This document shows, one piece after another, positions 10,823-23,995 of a DNA stretch of 64,000 bases. The translations under genes were made by a program, and so were the position numbers. Position 1 is the stretch's first letter; each line of letters starts with the position of its first letter. Under the pieces are notes generated by a model. That model was not told the origin of the DNA. It saw only the letters and a list, made by a program, of their open reading frames with translations, and made no database searches. Origin of the DNA: Penium margaritaceum (lineage: Eukaryota; Streptophyta; Zygnematophyceae; Desmidiales; Peniaceae); contig SZWC01001207.1 in the NCBI GenBank assembly GCA_023375785.1, forward strand, positions 68,102 through 132,101. Direction: 5' to 3'.

Positions 10823-13198
10823 GGTTGGTCATTGTCAATGGTAGCCACAACGTACCTCTACTTATTAAAGGTCTTTGTACTTGCTAGTCGATATCTAGTG
10901 TTCCCAAACCATTGTTTCTCCTAGGACCATTTGTGAGTCGTAATATGAGCTGCCAACGTTGACTACACATAGTGAAAAGCTTTGGTCATGATCAGTGAAA
11001 CATACCTACTTTGGTTAGTCATTGTGCATGGTAGCCACACCTTCCCACTAATTATTGAAGGTCTTTCTAATTGCCAGCTGATACGTAGTTTTTTCCAACC
11101 ACTGTCTCCCTCTCACCATTTGTGACTCAGTTTATGAGCTGTCAATGTTGACCACCCATAGTGGAACTTGTTGGTCATGATCAGTGACATGTGCCTACTT
11201 TGGTTGGTCATTGTGCATAGTAGCCACACCGTGTTGCTACGTAAAGGAGGTCTTTCTACTTGCTAGCCCACAACTAGTGTTCCCAAACCATTGTTTCCCC
11301 CTCTGATGATGTGTGACTTGTGGTATGAGTTGTCAACGTTGACCACACACAGTGAAGTCACACTGTGTTGTGCATGATAGTCACACCATGCCACTACCTT
11401 GGTTGGTCATTGTGCATGATAGTCACACCATGCCACTACTTATCATAGGTCTTTGAACTTGCTAGTTGATAACAAGTATTTCCAAGCTGTTCCCCCTTCA
11501 GAGCATTTGTGACTCGAATTGAGAGTTGTCGTCGTTGACCATCTATAGTGAAATTATTTTGTCATAGTTAGTGACATATGCCTAATCTGGTTGGTCATTA
11601 AGCATGGTAGCCACACCGTACCACTATTCATTGAAGGCCTTTGTACTTGTTAGTTGATGACGAGTATTCCCAAACCATTGTTTTCCCCTCTAACCATTTG
11701 TGACTTGTTTTATGAGTTTTCAAGGTTGACCCGTCATAGTGAAATTCTTTGGTCCTAGTCAGTGACATATGCCTACTGTGATTGGTCATTGTGTATGGTA
11801 GCCACACGGTATCACTACTTAATGAAGTTCTTTCTACTTGCTAGATGATAACTAGTATTCCCAAGCCATTGTTTTCCCCTCGGACATTTTGTGAATCGTG
11901 TTATGGGTTGTCAAACTTGACCACGCATAGTGGAATTCTTTGGTCATGATCAGTGACATACGCCTAGATTGGCTGGTCATTGTGCATCATAGCCACAGCG
12001 TGCCACTGCTTATTGAAGGTCTTTTGTACTTGCTAGTTGATACCTAGTATTCCCAAAACATTGTTCCCCCCGCTGACAATTTGTGACTCGTATTATGAAA
12101 TGTCAACGTTGACCAAACAGAGTGAAATTAGTTTGGTCATGGTCATTGACATATGCCTGCTTTGGTTGGTCATTGTGCATGGTAGTTACATTGTAGCACT
12201 ACTTATTGAAAATATTTGTACTTTCTAATCAATAACTAGTGTTCCCAACCTATTGTTTTCCCCTCTGACATTTCTGACTAGTATTATGAGTTGTCAACAT
12301 TGACCAAACATAGTGGAAATTCTGTGGTCATGGTCAGCGACAAACGCCTACTTTTGTTGGTCACTGTGCATGGTAGCCACACCGTGCCACTACTTCTTGA
12401 AGGTCTTTGTACTTGGTAGATAATACATAGTGTTTCCATTGTTTCCCACTCTTACCATTTGTGACTCGTGTTATGAGTTGTCAACATTGGCCATACAAAG
12501 TGAAGTTCTCTGGTCATGGTCAGTGACATATGCCTACTTTGGTTCATTGTTGTGCATGGTAGCCACACCGTGCCACTACTTATTAAAGGTCTTAGTACTT
12601 GCTAGACGAAACCCAGTGTTCGTAAACCATTGTTTCCCCGTCTGACCATTTGTGAGTCATATTACGAGCTGTCAACGTTGACCAAACATGGTGAAATTCT
12701 TTGGTCATGAACGGTGACATATGCCTACTTTAGTTGGTCATTGTGCATGGTAGCCACACCGTGCAACTACTTGTTGAATGTTTTTGTACTAGCTAGACGA
12801 TAGCTAGTGTTTGCAAACCATTGTTTCTCCCTCTGACCATTTGTGACTTCTATTATGAGTTGTGCATGATGATCACCCATAGTGGAACTCTTTGGTCATG
12901 ATCAGTGACACATTCATACTTTGATTGGTCATTGTGCATGGTAGCCACACTGTGCCACTACGTAGTGAAGGTCTTTGTACTTGCTAATCAACAATAAGTG
13001 TTATCAAACCATTGTTTCCTCCTTTGTCTATTTGTGACTTGTGTTATGAGTTATCAATGATGACCACACACAGTAAAATTCTCTGGTCATGGCCAGTGAT
13101 ATATGCCTATTCTGGTTGGTCATTATGCATGGTAGCCACATCGTGTAACTACTTATTGAAGGTCTTGTACATACTAGTTAATAGCTAGTATTCCAAAA
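10823..13198 (+). repeat. SatA array, third block
   Basis: About twelve ~190-bp monomers continuing the plus-oriented array. One irregular stretch at 11350-11440 repeats GTGCATGATAGTCACACCATG after a short interval, a local duplication within a monomer. The array ends within ...GCTAGTATTCCAAAACTAG, where the 20-bp SatB begins directly. No gene is seen. Confidence 0.95.
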
Positions 13199-16100
13199 CT
13201 AGATGGAGAAAGCCAGAGAGCGTGAAAGCAAGCTAGAGGAAGGTGGAGCAAGCCAGAGAAAGATGGAACAAGCCAGGGGAGGGTGGAGCAATCTAGAGAA
13301 AGATGAAGCAAGCCAGAGAAAGGTGGAGCAAGCCAGGGAAATGTGGAGCAAGCCAGGGAAAGGTGGAGAAAGCTAGAGAAAGGAGGAGCAAGCCAGATAA
13401 TGGTGGAGCAAGCCAGAGAAAGGTGGAGCAAGCCAGGGAAAGGAGGTGCAAGCCAGAGGAAGGAGGAGCATGCCAGAGAACGGTGGAGCAAGCCAGAGAA
13501 AGGTGGAGCAAGCCAGAGAACACTGGAGTAAGCCAGCGGACAGTGGAGTAAGCCAAAGAAAGTTAGGAGAAGCAAGAGAAAGGTGGAGCAAGCCAAGAAA
13601 AGGTTGAGCAAACCAAAGAAAGGTGGTGCAAGCCAAAGAAAGATGGAGCAAGTTAGGAGAAGGTGTGGCAAGTCTGAGAAAGGTGGAACAAGCCAGTGAA
13701 CGGTGGAGCATCCGAGAGGAAGGTGGACCAAGCCAGAGAAAAAACGAGCAAGCGAGGGAAAGGTGGAGCAAGCCAGGAAAAGGTGGAGCAGGCCAGAGAA
13801 AGGTGGAGCACTCCAGGGAAAAATGGAGCAAGCCAGGGAAAGGTGGAGCAAGCCTGCGAACGCTAGAGCGAGACAGAGAAAGGTGGAGCAAGCCAGAGAA
13901 CAGTGGAGCACGCCAGAGAAAGGTGCAGCAAGCCTGAGAAAGATGGAGCAAACCAGAGAAAGGTGGAGCAAGTCAGAGAACTGTAGATCAAGGCATAGAA
14001 AGGTGGAGCAAGCCAAAGAACAGTTGAGCAAGCCAAGGAAAGGTGGAGCAAGACAGAGAAAGATGGAGCAAGCAAGAGAAAGGTGGATCAAGCCACAGAA
14101 AGGTGGAGCAAGCCAGAGAAAGGTGGAGCAAGCCAGTGAAAGGTAGAGCAAGCCAGAGAAAGGTGGAGAAAGCCAGATAACGTTGGAGGAAGCAAGAGAA
14201 AGGTGGAGCAGGCCAGAGAACATTGGAGCAAGCTAGGGAAAGGTGGAGCAGGCCAGAGCAAGGTGGAGCAAGCCGGGGTAAGGTGGAGCAGACCAGAGAA
14301 AGGAGCAAGCTAAACAAAAGGTAAAGCAAGTCAGGGAGCGGTGGAGCAAGCCAGAGAAAAGTGAAGCCATGCAGAGAAAAGTCGAGCAGGCCAGAGAACA
14401 GTGGAGCAAGCCAGAGAAAGTTGGAGCAAGCCAGAGAAAGGCGGAGCAAGCCAGAGAAAAGTGGAGAAAGCCAGAGAAAGGTGGAGCAAGCCAGGGAAGG
14501 GTGGAGAAAGCCAGAGAAAGGTGAAGCAAGACAGAGAAAGGTCGAGCAAGCAAGAAATAGGTAGAGCAAGATAGAGAACGGCGGAGCAAGCCAGAGAAAT
14601 GTGGAGCAAGCAAGGGAAAGGTGGAGCGAGGCAGAGAAAAGGTGGAGTAAGCAAGATAAAGATGGATCAAGCCAGAGAAAGGTGGAGCAAGCCAGGGAAC
14701 GGTGGAGCAAGCAAGAGAAAGGTGGAGTATGCCAAAGAATGGTGGAACAGGCGAGAGAAAGGTGGAGCAACCTAGAGAAAGTTGGAGAAAGCCAGAGAAA
14801 GGTAAAGCAAGCCAGGGAAAGGTGGAGAGAGCCAGGGAAAGGTAGAGAAAGCCAGAGAAAGGTGGAGCAATCCAGATCACGGTGGAGCAAGCCAGATCAC
14901 AGTGGAGCAAGAAACAAATCGTGGAGCAAGCCAGAGAACGGTGGAGCAATCCAGAGAAAGGTAGAGCAAGCCAAGGAAAGGAGGAGCAAGCCAAAGAAAG
15001 GTGGATCAAGCCAGACAAAGGTGGAGCAAGACAGTGAACAGTGGAGTAAGCCAGAGAACGGTGGAGCAAACCAGAGAAAGGTGGAGTAAGCCATAGAATG
15101 GTGGAGCAAGCCAGAGAAAGGTGGAGCAAGCTAGGTAAAGGTGAAGAAAGCCAAAGAAAGTTGGAGGAAGCCAGGGAAAGGTGGAGCAAGCCTGAGAAAT
15201 GAGGATCAAGCCAGAGAAATATGGAGCAAGCCAGAGAAAGGTGGAGCAATTCAGGGAAAGGTGGAGCAAGCCAAAGAAAGGTGGAGCAAGCCAGAGAATG
15301 GTGAAAGAATCCAGAGAACAGTGAAGCAAGCCAAAGAATAGTGGGGCAAGCCAGAGAAAAGTGGAGCAAACCACAGAAAGGTGGAGCATGGCAGAGGAAG
15401 ACGGAGCAAGCCAGAGGAAGGTGAAGTAAGCCAGAGAATGCAGGAGCAAGCCATAGAAAGAAGGAGCAAGCCAAAAAAAGATGGAGGAAGCCAGAGAAAG
15501 GTGGAGCAGGCTAGAGAAAGGTGGAGAAATCCATAGAATGGTGGAGCAAGCCAGGGAAAGGTGGAGCAATCTAGAGAAAGGTGGAGCAAGCCAGGGAAAT
15601 TTGTAGCAAGCAAGACAACAGTGGAGCAAGCCAGAGAATGGTGGAGTAAGTCATAGAGCGATGGAGCAAGCCAGATAATGGTGAAGCAAGCCAGAGGAAA
15701 TTTGAGCAAGCCAGGGAAAGGTGGAGCAAACCAGAGAAAGGTGGAGCAAGCCAGGGAACGGTGCAGCAAGCCAAAGAACAGTGGATCGGGCCACAGAAAG
15801 GTGGAGCAAGCCACAGAAAGTAGGAGCATGCCAGAGAAAGGTCAAGCAAGCAAGAGAAAGGTTGAGCAAGCCAGAAAATGGTGGGGAAAGCCAAAGAAAG
15901 ATGACACAAGCCAGAGAAATGTGGAGCAAGCCAGAGAAAGGTGGATCAAGCCAAAAAAAGGTGGAGCAAGCTAGAGAAAGGTGGAGCAATCCAGGGAAAG
16001 GTGGAGCAAGTCAAAGAAATGTGGAGCAAGCCAGAGAAATGTGGAGCAAGCGATAGTAAGGTGGAGCAAGTCAGAGAATGGTGGAGCAAACAAGAGACAG

Positions 16101-16208
16101 GTGGAGCAATCCAGATAAAGGTGCAGCAAGCTAGAGAGTGGTGGAGGAAGCCAGAGAATGGTGAGCAAGCCAGAGAACGGTGGAGAAAGCCAGAGAACGG
16201 TGGAGTTT
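13199..16208 (+). repeat. SatB 20-bp satellite array, plus orientation
   Basis: About 150 copies of GAGCAAGCCAGAGAAAGGTG with substitutions and few length changes; the register holds from ~14400 to ~16160. One irregular stretch is at 14296-14320 (AAGCTAAACAAAAGGTAAAGC). The long open frames on both strands (for example 13174-14223 and 14233-15474, minus) are translations of the repeat, whose consensus has no stop in any frame, so no protein is called. Confidence 0.97.
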
Positions 16209-17915
16209 GGAAGAGAGCGTTTCGACGCAGGCAACGGTCGATGGATCGGCATGACGTGGTGCATGCTGGCTGCATCAACGGAACCAATGAATGTGCAAGA
16301 GGCTCTTACGCGACTCGAGGGGAAGCAGTAGGATGCCGCCATCAAGTCAGAGTTGGCGTCCATTGCTGAAAAAGACACATGACAGCTGGTTGACTGGCCG
16401 AAAGACACCAAGGTCATCGGCTCCAAGTGGGTCTTCAAGACCAAGTTCACAAAGGAAGGCGTGGTGGATAAGTACAAGGTGTGGCTCATGGCAAAGGGGT
16501 ACGCACAATGTAAGGCCAAGCTCTACAATGAGACGTTCGCCCCCGTCGCCAAGTTCACAAGCATCCGGGCGATCCTTGCGGTGGCAGCCGCGAAGGACAT
16601 GGAGCTCCACCAAATGGATATAAAGACGGCCTTATCGGCATCATTGACAAACAATCTACATGGAGGTGCCAGAGGGGGTGGAGGCGCCAAAGGGCAACGT
16701 GTGTAAGCTGCAGAAGTCCATGTACGGGCTAAAGCAATCGCCCCGATGCTGGTACCAATGGATTGACAGATTCATGGCACAACTCGGCTTCAAGCGCTGT
16801 GAAGCCGATCACAGCGTGTACGGGCAGCGCAGCAAGAAGCTCCATCAGATCGTCACACTTTACGTGGATTATCTCATCTTGTGCTCCTCTGACCTGCCCA
16901 GCCTACAACAGCTAAAAGAGCAGCTGAAAAGCACATTCCAGATGTCGGACATGGGGGAGCTGGAGTTCTACTTTGGGGCGAGCATTACGCAGAACCGGAG
17001 GACGTGCACGCTTGAGCTAGGGCAGGCCAAATACGTGGCCAAGGTGTTGAGGCGGTACGGTCTGCATGACTCCAAACGAGTGTGCAGTCCTGTCTCCACA
17101 ACCTGTGAACTAAGTACGCCAATGGCGCCGCAAATAAAAGAAGAGCGGGAGGACATGGCAGGGGTGCCCTGCCAATCGGCAGTGGGCAGCCTCATGTATG
17201 CCATGGTGGCGACTCGACCGGACCTAGCCTACGCGGTGGGCCAAGTGAGCAGGTACGTGGCCGATCCAGGGCCACCACACTGGCAGGAGGTCAAGCACAT
17301 CCTCCGCTACCTACAGGTGCCGCGGCACGCGCGATTGAGGCTCGACGGTAAGGGGCGGGCGGACCCTTTGCGTCTGGTCTGCCATACGGATGCACACTAT
17401 GCTGGAGATGTGGACAAGCGGAATTCCACATCCGGCTACTTCTTCTTCCTCGCTGGTACATCGGTCTCTTGGTGCAACACGAAGCAGGATTGTGTCGCCA
17501 CCTCCACAGTGGAAGCTGAGTACATCGCGCTGGCCGATGCGGCCAAGAAGGCGGTGTGGCTCCGTAGGTTGCTATGGGAGCTGGGCGTGCCGTAGCAGGA
17601 GCCTACGGTGGTGCAAGAGGACAACACCGGCTCCATCTCGCTGACCAACAACCCGACGCAGTACAAGAGGACAAAGCACATCAATGTGCATTACCACTAC
17701 GCACGGGACATGGTCGAGAAGGGGCAGGTGGTGATGCAGCACTGCAGCACACACAACAAAGCTTGCAGATTGCTTGACCAAAGCGCAACCCACGGACCGG
17801 CACAACATGAGCGTGGCCGGACTTGGGATGACCAGCTATGATCGGCTGGAGGGCGCAGCGGAAGATGACTAAGAGCAAGCAATAGCAGCGGGCATGGCAG
17901 GTGCAAGGGGGGGAA
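16209..17915 (+). mobile_element. 5'-truncated Copia fragment (RT and RNase H end)
   Basis: The array stops at about 16208 and Copia pol sequence begins part-way through the gene, so the 5' LTR, gag, protease and integrase are missing. The right side retains the pol stop, a purine tract AAGGGGGGGAA (17905-17915) and the start of a 3' LTR. SatB flanks the piece on both sides in one orientation, consistent with an old insertion whose left part was lost or overwritten by the array. Confidence 0.85.
16281..17841 (+). pseudogene. Copia pol fragment: reverse transcriptase and RNase H
   Basis: RT starts in the frame of 16281 with the conserved WVFKTKF, ETFAPVAKFTSIR and LHQMDIKTA. The frame is broken by TAG near 16329 and TGA at 16380, both where tryptophan is usual. 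A frameshift near 16635 moves the reading to the frame of 16660-17595. There follow SMYGLKQSPRCWYQ, the catalytic box as YVDY at 16861-16872 (second Asp lost), VGSLMYAMVATRPDLAYAV, and RNase H with CHTDAHYAGD and STVEAEYIALADA. A TAG at 17593 precedes QEPTVVQEDN; the last frame runs 17608-17841 and ends in a degraded tail. It cannot encode active RT. Confidence 0.9.
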
Positions 17916-18867
17916 TGTTGAAAAATTGCCCCCTCCGCATGCCCTTGTGCGGTGCCGGGAGGCGCTGACAAGCCACCAGAAAGTGGAACCTCCGCGCCGG
18001 TGGATCTGGTGACTTGAGAATTACTCGGATCCTAAAATGGAGGATTGCCCCGTACAGTTGACGAGTTTCTAAATGCGGTGAAAGTTATTTCACCAAAATT
18101 GAACAAGTATCAAGGAAGATATGGCCTTCCAAAGATGGGGGATGTGCAGCGGCTCTGGGAGCCGGCTGCGATTCGAAATCCGGTCGGTACTCGACTGGAC
18201 CGAGTAACAAAAATACCATGTGGAGAAATTGCTTCGATAGGCCTGCCGAGGCGTCCAGTGGATGATCCACCTAATCCTGTAGTACAGGTTGTTACTGAGG
18301 GACTTAGCCAAAATCATGGCTCGGCGTTCGAAACTTAGTAGTATGTTTTGTTACTCGGGGTCATTCAAAATTCTAACTGCATGTCCGTGGACAGGTTTTG
18401 AACCTCTTCACACGCCATCACCAAACGCAACCCAAAAGTGGGGAGGGTGCATGGAAACAGTGCAGGGGACCCCCACACCATGTGCAATGGGATCTGCGCC
18501 TTGGGAAAGGCGCTTCGCACGTGAAGGAAGGCGCCACAGCAAGTGGCGGCGTCAGGCGTGTGTGGTGGGTGAGACCTACGCTTCGGCAAACGTAACTTGG
18601 GCTACGCTTGGCTGAATGGCACGCGGTTTGGTGCGATGGAAATCTCATGCCTAGTCGTATAACTGTTATGATCATGTCCATGCTAAAAAACTAATGCAAA
18701 ATCGCGTTACTCCCTTCGCAAAAGTGACTGTCTCTAAATGCCTGCTCACATGGCGTGAGGCGACCAGAAAGCCCACACTCAGTCTCACATTCCCCAAAAA
18801 CTGAAGACGTGAACCACTAGAAACGATCAGTGAAACGTCGGGACCGCACCACGTGGATTCCATCATG
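17916..18867 (+). other. Start of a 3' LTR followed by unclassified sequence
   Basis: TGTTGAAAAATTGCCCCC at 17916 directly follows the purine tract and should be the 3' LTR start. No CAACA-type LTR end or second copy is present, so the LTR border cannot be fixed. A 97-codon frame (18045-18338) has no recognisable domain. 18380-18860 is unlike anything else in the window. SatB begins again at 18868. Confidence 0.55.
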
Positions 18868-21099
18868 ACAGGAGCAAGCCAGACAAAGGTTGAGCAAGCA
18901 AACGAATGGTGGAGCAAGCCAGAAAGAGATGGAGCAAGCCAGAGAACGGAGGAGCAAGCCAAAAAAAGGTGGAGCAAGCCAAGCCAGAGAAAGGTGGAGC
19001 AAGGCAAAGAAAGATGGAGCAAGCCTGAGAAAGCTGGAGCAAGCCAAACAAAAGGTGGAACAAGTCAGAGAACAGCGGAGCAAGCCAGAGAAGGGTAGAG
19101 CAAACCAGGGAAAGGTTGAGCAAGCTAGAGAAAGGTAGAGCAAGCCAGAGAACGGTGGAGCAAGCCATAGAACGGTGGAGCAAGCCAGATAACAGTGGAG
19201 CAAGCCAGAGAGAGTTTGAGAAATTCAGGGAAAGGTGGAGTAAGCCAGAGAAAGTTAGAGCAAGGCAGAGAACGGTGGAGCATGTCAAAGGACGGTGGAG
19301 CAAGCCAGAGAATGGTGGAGCAAGCCAGAGAACGGTGGAGCAAGCCAGAGAAAGGTGGGGCAAGCCAGAGTACAATGGAGCAAGCCAGAGAATGGCTGAG
19401 AAAGCCAGAGATAGATAGAGCAATCCAGAGAAAGGTGGAGTAAGCCAGAGAAAGGTGGTGCAAGCCAGAGAAAGGGTGAGCAAGCCAGAAAAAGGTGGAG
19501 CAGGCCAGAGAAAGGTGGAGCAGGTCAGAAAACAATGGAGCAAGCCAGAGAGAGGTGGAGCAAGCCAGCGAAGGGTTGAGCAAGCCAGAAAAAGGTGGAG
19601 CAAGCCACAGAAAGGTGGAGCAAGTCAAAGAAAGGTAGAGCAAGCCAGAGAAAGGTGGAGCAAGCCAGTGAAAGGCGGAACAGGCCAGAGAACAGTGGAG
19701 AAGGCCAGAGAGAGGTGGAGCAAGCAAGAGAACGGTGGAGCAAGACAGAGAACAGTGGAGCAAGCCAGAGAAAGGTGGAGCAAGCAAGAGAACGGTGGAG
19801 CAAGCCAGAGAGATGTGGAGGAAGCTAGAGAAAGGTGGAACAGGCAGGAGAAATGTGGAGCAAGCCAAAGAACGGTACATCAGCCCAGAAAACGGTGGAG
19901 CAAGCCAGACAACGGTGGAGCATGCCAGAGAAAGGTGGAGCAAGCTTGAGAATGGTGGAGCAGGCAAGAGAATGGTTGAGCAGGCAAGAGAAAGGTGGAG
20001 TAGGCCATAGAAAATTGGAGCAAGGTAGAGAATCTGTGGAGCAAGTCAGAGAACAATGGAGCAATCCAGAGAACGGTGGAGCAAGCCAGAAAACAGTGGA
20101 GCAAGCCAGAGAATGGTGTAGCAATCCAGAGAGCGATGGAGCAAGCCAGAGAAAGGTGGAGCAAGCCAAAGAAAGGTTGAGCAGGTTAGAGAAAGATGGA
20201 GCAAGCCAGAGAACGGTGGATCAAGCAAGAGAACAGTGGAGCAAGCCAGAGAACGTTGGAGCAAGCGAGAGAAAGGTGGAGCAAGCCAGAGAACAGTGGA
20301 GCCAGCCAGAGAACGGTGGAACAAGCCAGTGAAAGGTGGAGCAAGTCAGAGAAAGGTGGAGCAAACCAGAGAAAAGTGGAGGAGGCCAGAGAAAGGTGGA
20401 GCAGGCCAGAGAAAGGTGGAGCAAGCCAGAGAGCAGTGGAGCAGGTGAGAGAGAGGTGGAGTAGGCCAGAGGAAGGTGGAGCAAGCCAGAGAATGGTGGA
20501 GCACGCCAGAGAATGGTGGAGCAAGCCAAACAAAGTGAGCAAGCCAGGGAGAGGTGGAGCTAGCCAGAGAACGGTGGAGCAAGACAAAGAATGGCTGAGC
20601 AAGCCAGAGAACGGTGGAGCAAGCCAGAGAACGGTGGAGCAAGCAAGAGAACGGTGGAGCAAGCCTGAGAAATGTAGAGCAAGCCAGAGAAAGGAGGAGC
20701 AAGCCAGAGAACGGTGGAGCACGTCAGAGAAAGGTGGAGCAAGCCAGAGAAAGGTGGAGCTAGTCAGAGAAAGGTGGAGCAAGACAGAGAACAGTGCAGC
20801 ATAGAACAGTGGAGCAAGGCAGAGAACGGCAGAGCAAGCCTGAGAAAGGTGGAGCAAGCCAGAGAAAGCTGGAGCAAGTGAGAGAAAGGTGGAGCAAGCC
20901 AGGGAAAGGTGGAGCAAGACAGACAAAGATAAAGCAAGCCATGTAAAGGTGGAGCAAGCCAAAGAAAGGTGGAGCAAGTGAGAGAAAGGTGGAGCAAGCC
21001 ATAGAAAGGTGGAGCAAGCCAGGGAATGGTAGAAAAATCCAGAGAAAGGTGAAGCAAGCCAGAGAAAGGTGGAGCAAGCATAGGAAAGGTGGAGGAAGC
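18868..21099 (+). repeat. SatB array, plus orientation, second block
   Basis: About 111 copies of the 20-bp unit. Substitutions such as AACGGTG for AAAGGTG are frequent; length changes are few (AGCCAAGCCAGAG near 18978, AAACAAAAGG near 19049, shortened units near 20037, 20534 and 20805). The open frames are repeat translations; the minus frame 20186-21568 fuses 21 kb Copia sequence to repeat and is an artefact of the junction. Confidence 0.97.
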
Positions 21100-22808
21100 T
21101 TCCTTCTCCCTCTGAGACATCTTCATGAGCTCCTCTACCTGTTGCAGCACCTATCCCATGCCATTGTACTGGTGCTTTGTGTCCCTCTCCAAGAAGAGTG
21201 AGCCACTCTTCCTGTCTTGGAGCGTTCTCGAGTTCAAGATTCTCTCCCTTACTCACACATCTTTTGTTGAAATCCACGTCTCTACTGCAGATGACCCTCT
21301 TGGCTCCTTGATCCCACAGTCGATAAGCTTTGTGGGTGGTGTCATAGCCGATGAAAATGCACTTTTGTACTCTTGCATGGAGCTTTCCAGTGCCCTCACC
21401 AGCCTGGACCTTGGCAAACCCGGTGTAACCGAACACCTTGAGATGGGATGTGTCCGGCTTCCTGCCTGACCATGCTCCTTGAGGCGTTTTCAGCTGCTGT
21501 GTCTGCTTGTTCTTGCCTCTCCTTCGTAGAGCTGCTGCAGGTATGAGGTTCACAAGGTAGTTAGCCATACGTGCTGCTTAAGCCCAGAACCTAGGAGGCA
21601 GCTTGGCGTTAGAGAGCATGCACCTTGTCATGCCTAGGAACGTCTGGTTCATCCTCTCTACTACGCGGTTGCTTTGAGGTGAGTAGGGCGTAGTTTTCTG
21701 GTGTTCAATGTCCTGTATCTTGAGCCACTCCCTGCAGGCTTCGTACTCTCCCCTGTTGTCCGTCCTGAATGCCTTCACCTTCTTTCCACTCTGTTGCTCA
21801 ACCATGTCAACAAAGATTGTAGATTCTCCTACACCCCACTTTTCTTTTTGAGAATGTATATCCACACCTTGTGATTGTTCTTGCCAATGCATGTGACGAA
21901 AGATCTGCTGCCTCCATTTGACGATTTTTGGAAGGGACCGCACACGACAGAGTGCACGAGGTCAAGGGGTGCAAGAGCACGCGTGCCATTGTGCTTGAAG
22001 GGTTTCCTTTTTGCCTTGCCTTGAAGGCATGATCCCGGCTCCCTCCGCCTCACTAGCTGGCTCCATCCCATGCACTAGCTCCTGCTTTGCCATTAGCTCC
22101 AATGTGTGATGAGCCACGTGCCCAAAGTGCATGTGCCACAGGTTCTTGGAGGATGAAAACAGGCTAGAATGAAGATCCCCAATGGTTGCATTTACTTGCG
22201 GTTTTGTTGCTAAATCATCTCCTGCCACTTCTTCTGCTGATCCAACATGTCCTTCCTCATCTGAATCTACATCATTGCTCTCCTCATCATCACTCTCGAC
22301 CAAAGATTCAGTCGTTGAAGTTGTCTTTTTGGTCTGCAAGATGTAGATTCCATCAACATGAGGAACCTGTGCGACAACCTTCTTGGCAGAGTAGGAGATG
22401 TTGATGTCCTTGGAAGGGACTATCACTGCTTCCTTCTCTATGAAGACCGCTGTCATGCCATGGTCAGTTATCTTAGAGACGGAGAGAAGGTTGGATGTGA
22501 AGGAGGGCAAGTAGACCACCCCCTCTAGCTTGAGGTCGGAAACTCCACCGTTGATACCCACTGTGACCAACTTGTCACCAATCCTGTCAGCTGCCTCAAC
22601 CTTGCTGTTGGCAACTCTGAAGTTCTTGTTGCATGGAGCAACAGAGATGAAGTCTCTCTTCTCGTAAAAGGTGTCCTTGTTTGTGCCCGAGTCTAGGCCG
22701 TAAGCTCTTCGCCTGAGTATCGCCCTCCCTTTGTTGGAGGCACATTCAGCCATCAAGCTTGTGGGATCCTTCCCACTATTTCCCCCTCTCCATTCATCAC
22801 CGTCTCCT
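21100..22808 (-). pseudogene. Older minus-strand Copia: protease-side to integrase, 3'-truncated
   Basis: On the minus strand from 22808 down: a protease-side segment with LEGVVYLPSFTSNLLSVSK, then the integrase zinc region (LWHMHFGHVAHHTLE, near 22110) and an acidic insert before it (SDDEESND). The integrase core is frameshifted near 21960. The first catalytic Asp is Val (HSVVCGP, codon 21946-21948); RTDNRGEY and NRVVERMNQTF carry the remaining D and E. A TAA near 21578 interrupts FWA/AARMANY. The C-terminal part has HLKVFGYTGFAKV and CIFIGYDTTHKAYRLWD. The piece stops at the SatB border, so RT and RNase H are absent. The rest of this element lies beyond the inserted Copia, at 29820-30822. 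Confidence 0.85.
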
Positions 22809-23954
<1,146 letters not shown>

Positions 23955-23956
23955 TT

Positions 23957-23968
23957 TGGTATCAGAGC
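23957..23968 (+). other. Primer binding site, initiator Met tRNA
   Basis: TGGTATCAGAGC two bases after the LTR end CCAACA, the usual Copia arrangement. Confidence 0.92.
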
Positions 23969-23995
23969 AGGTGGCATCTTCAGATCTACGCAACT

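Noticed and set aside
13174-15474. Long hydrophobic proteins (300-413 residues) on the minus strand
   Set aside because: They are the complement of the 20-bp SatB repeat read through; every frame gives the same cyclic peptide, and similar 'proteins' appear on both strands across all arrays.
13199-21099. CRISPR-like array
   Set aside because: Units are contiguous 20-mers with no unique spacers, and there are no cas genes; a eukaryotic satellite explains it.
20186-21568. 460-codon fusion of Copia integrase tail with a membrane-like domain
   Set aside because: The second part is SatB read on the minus strand; the fusion is a junction artefact at ~21099.
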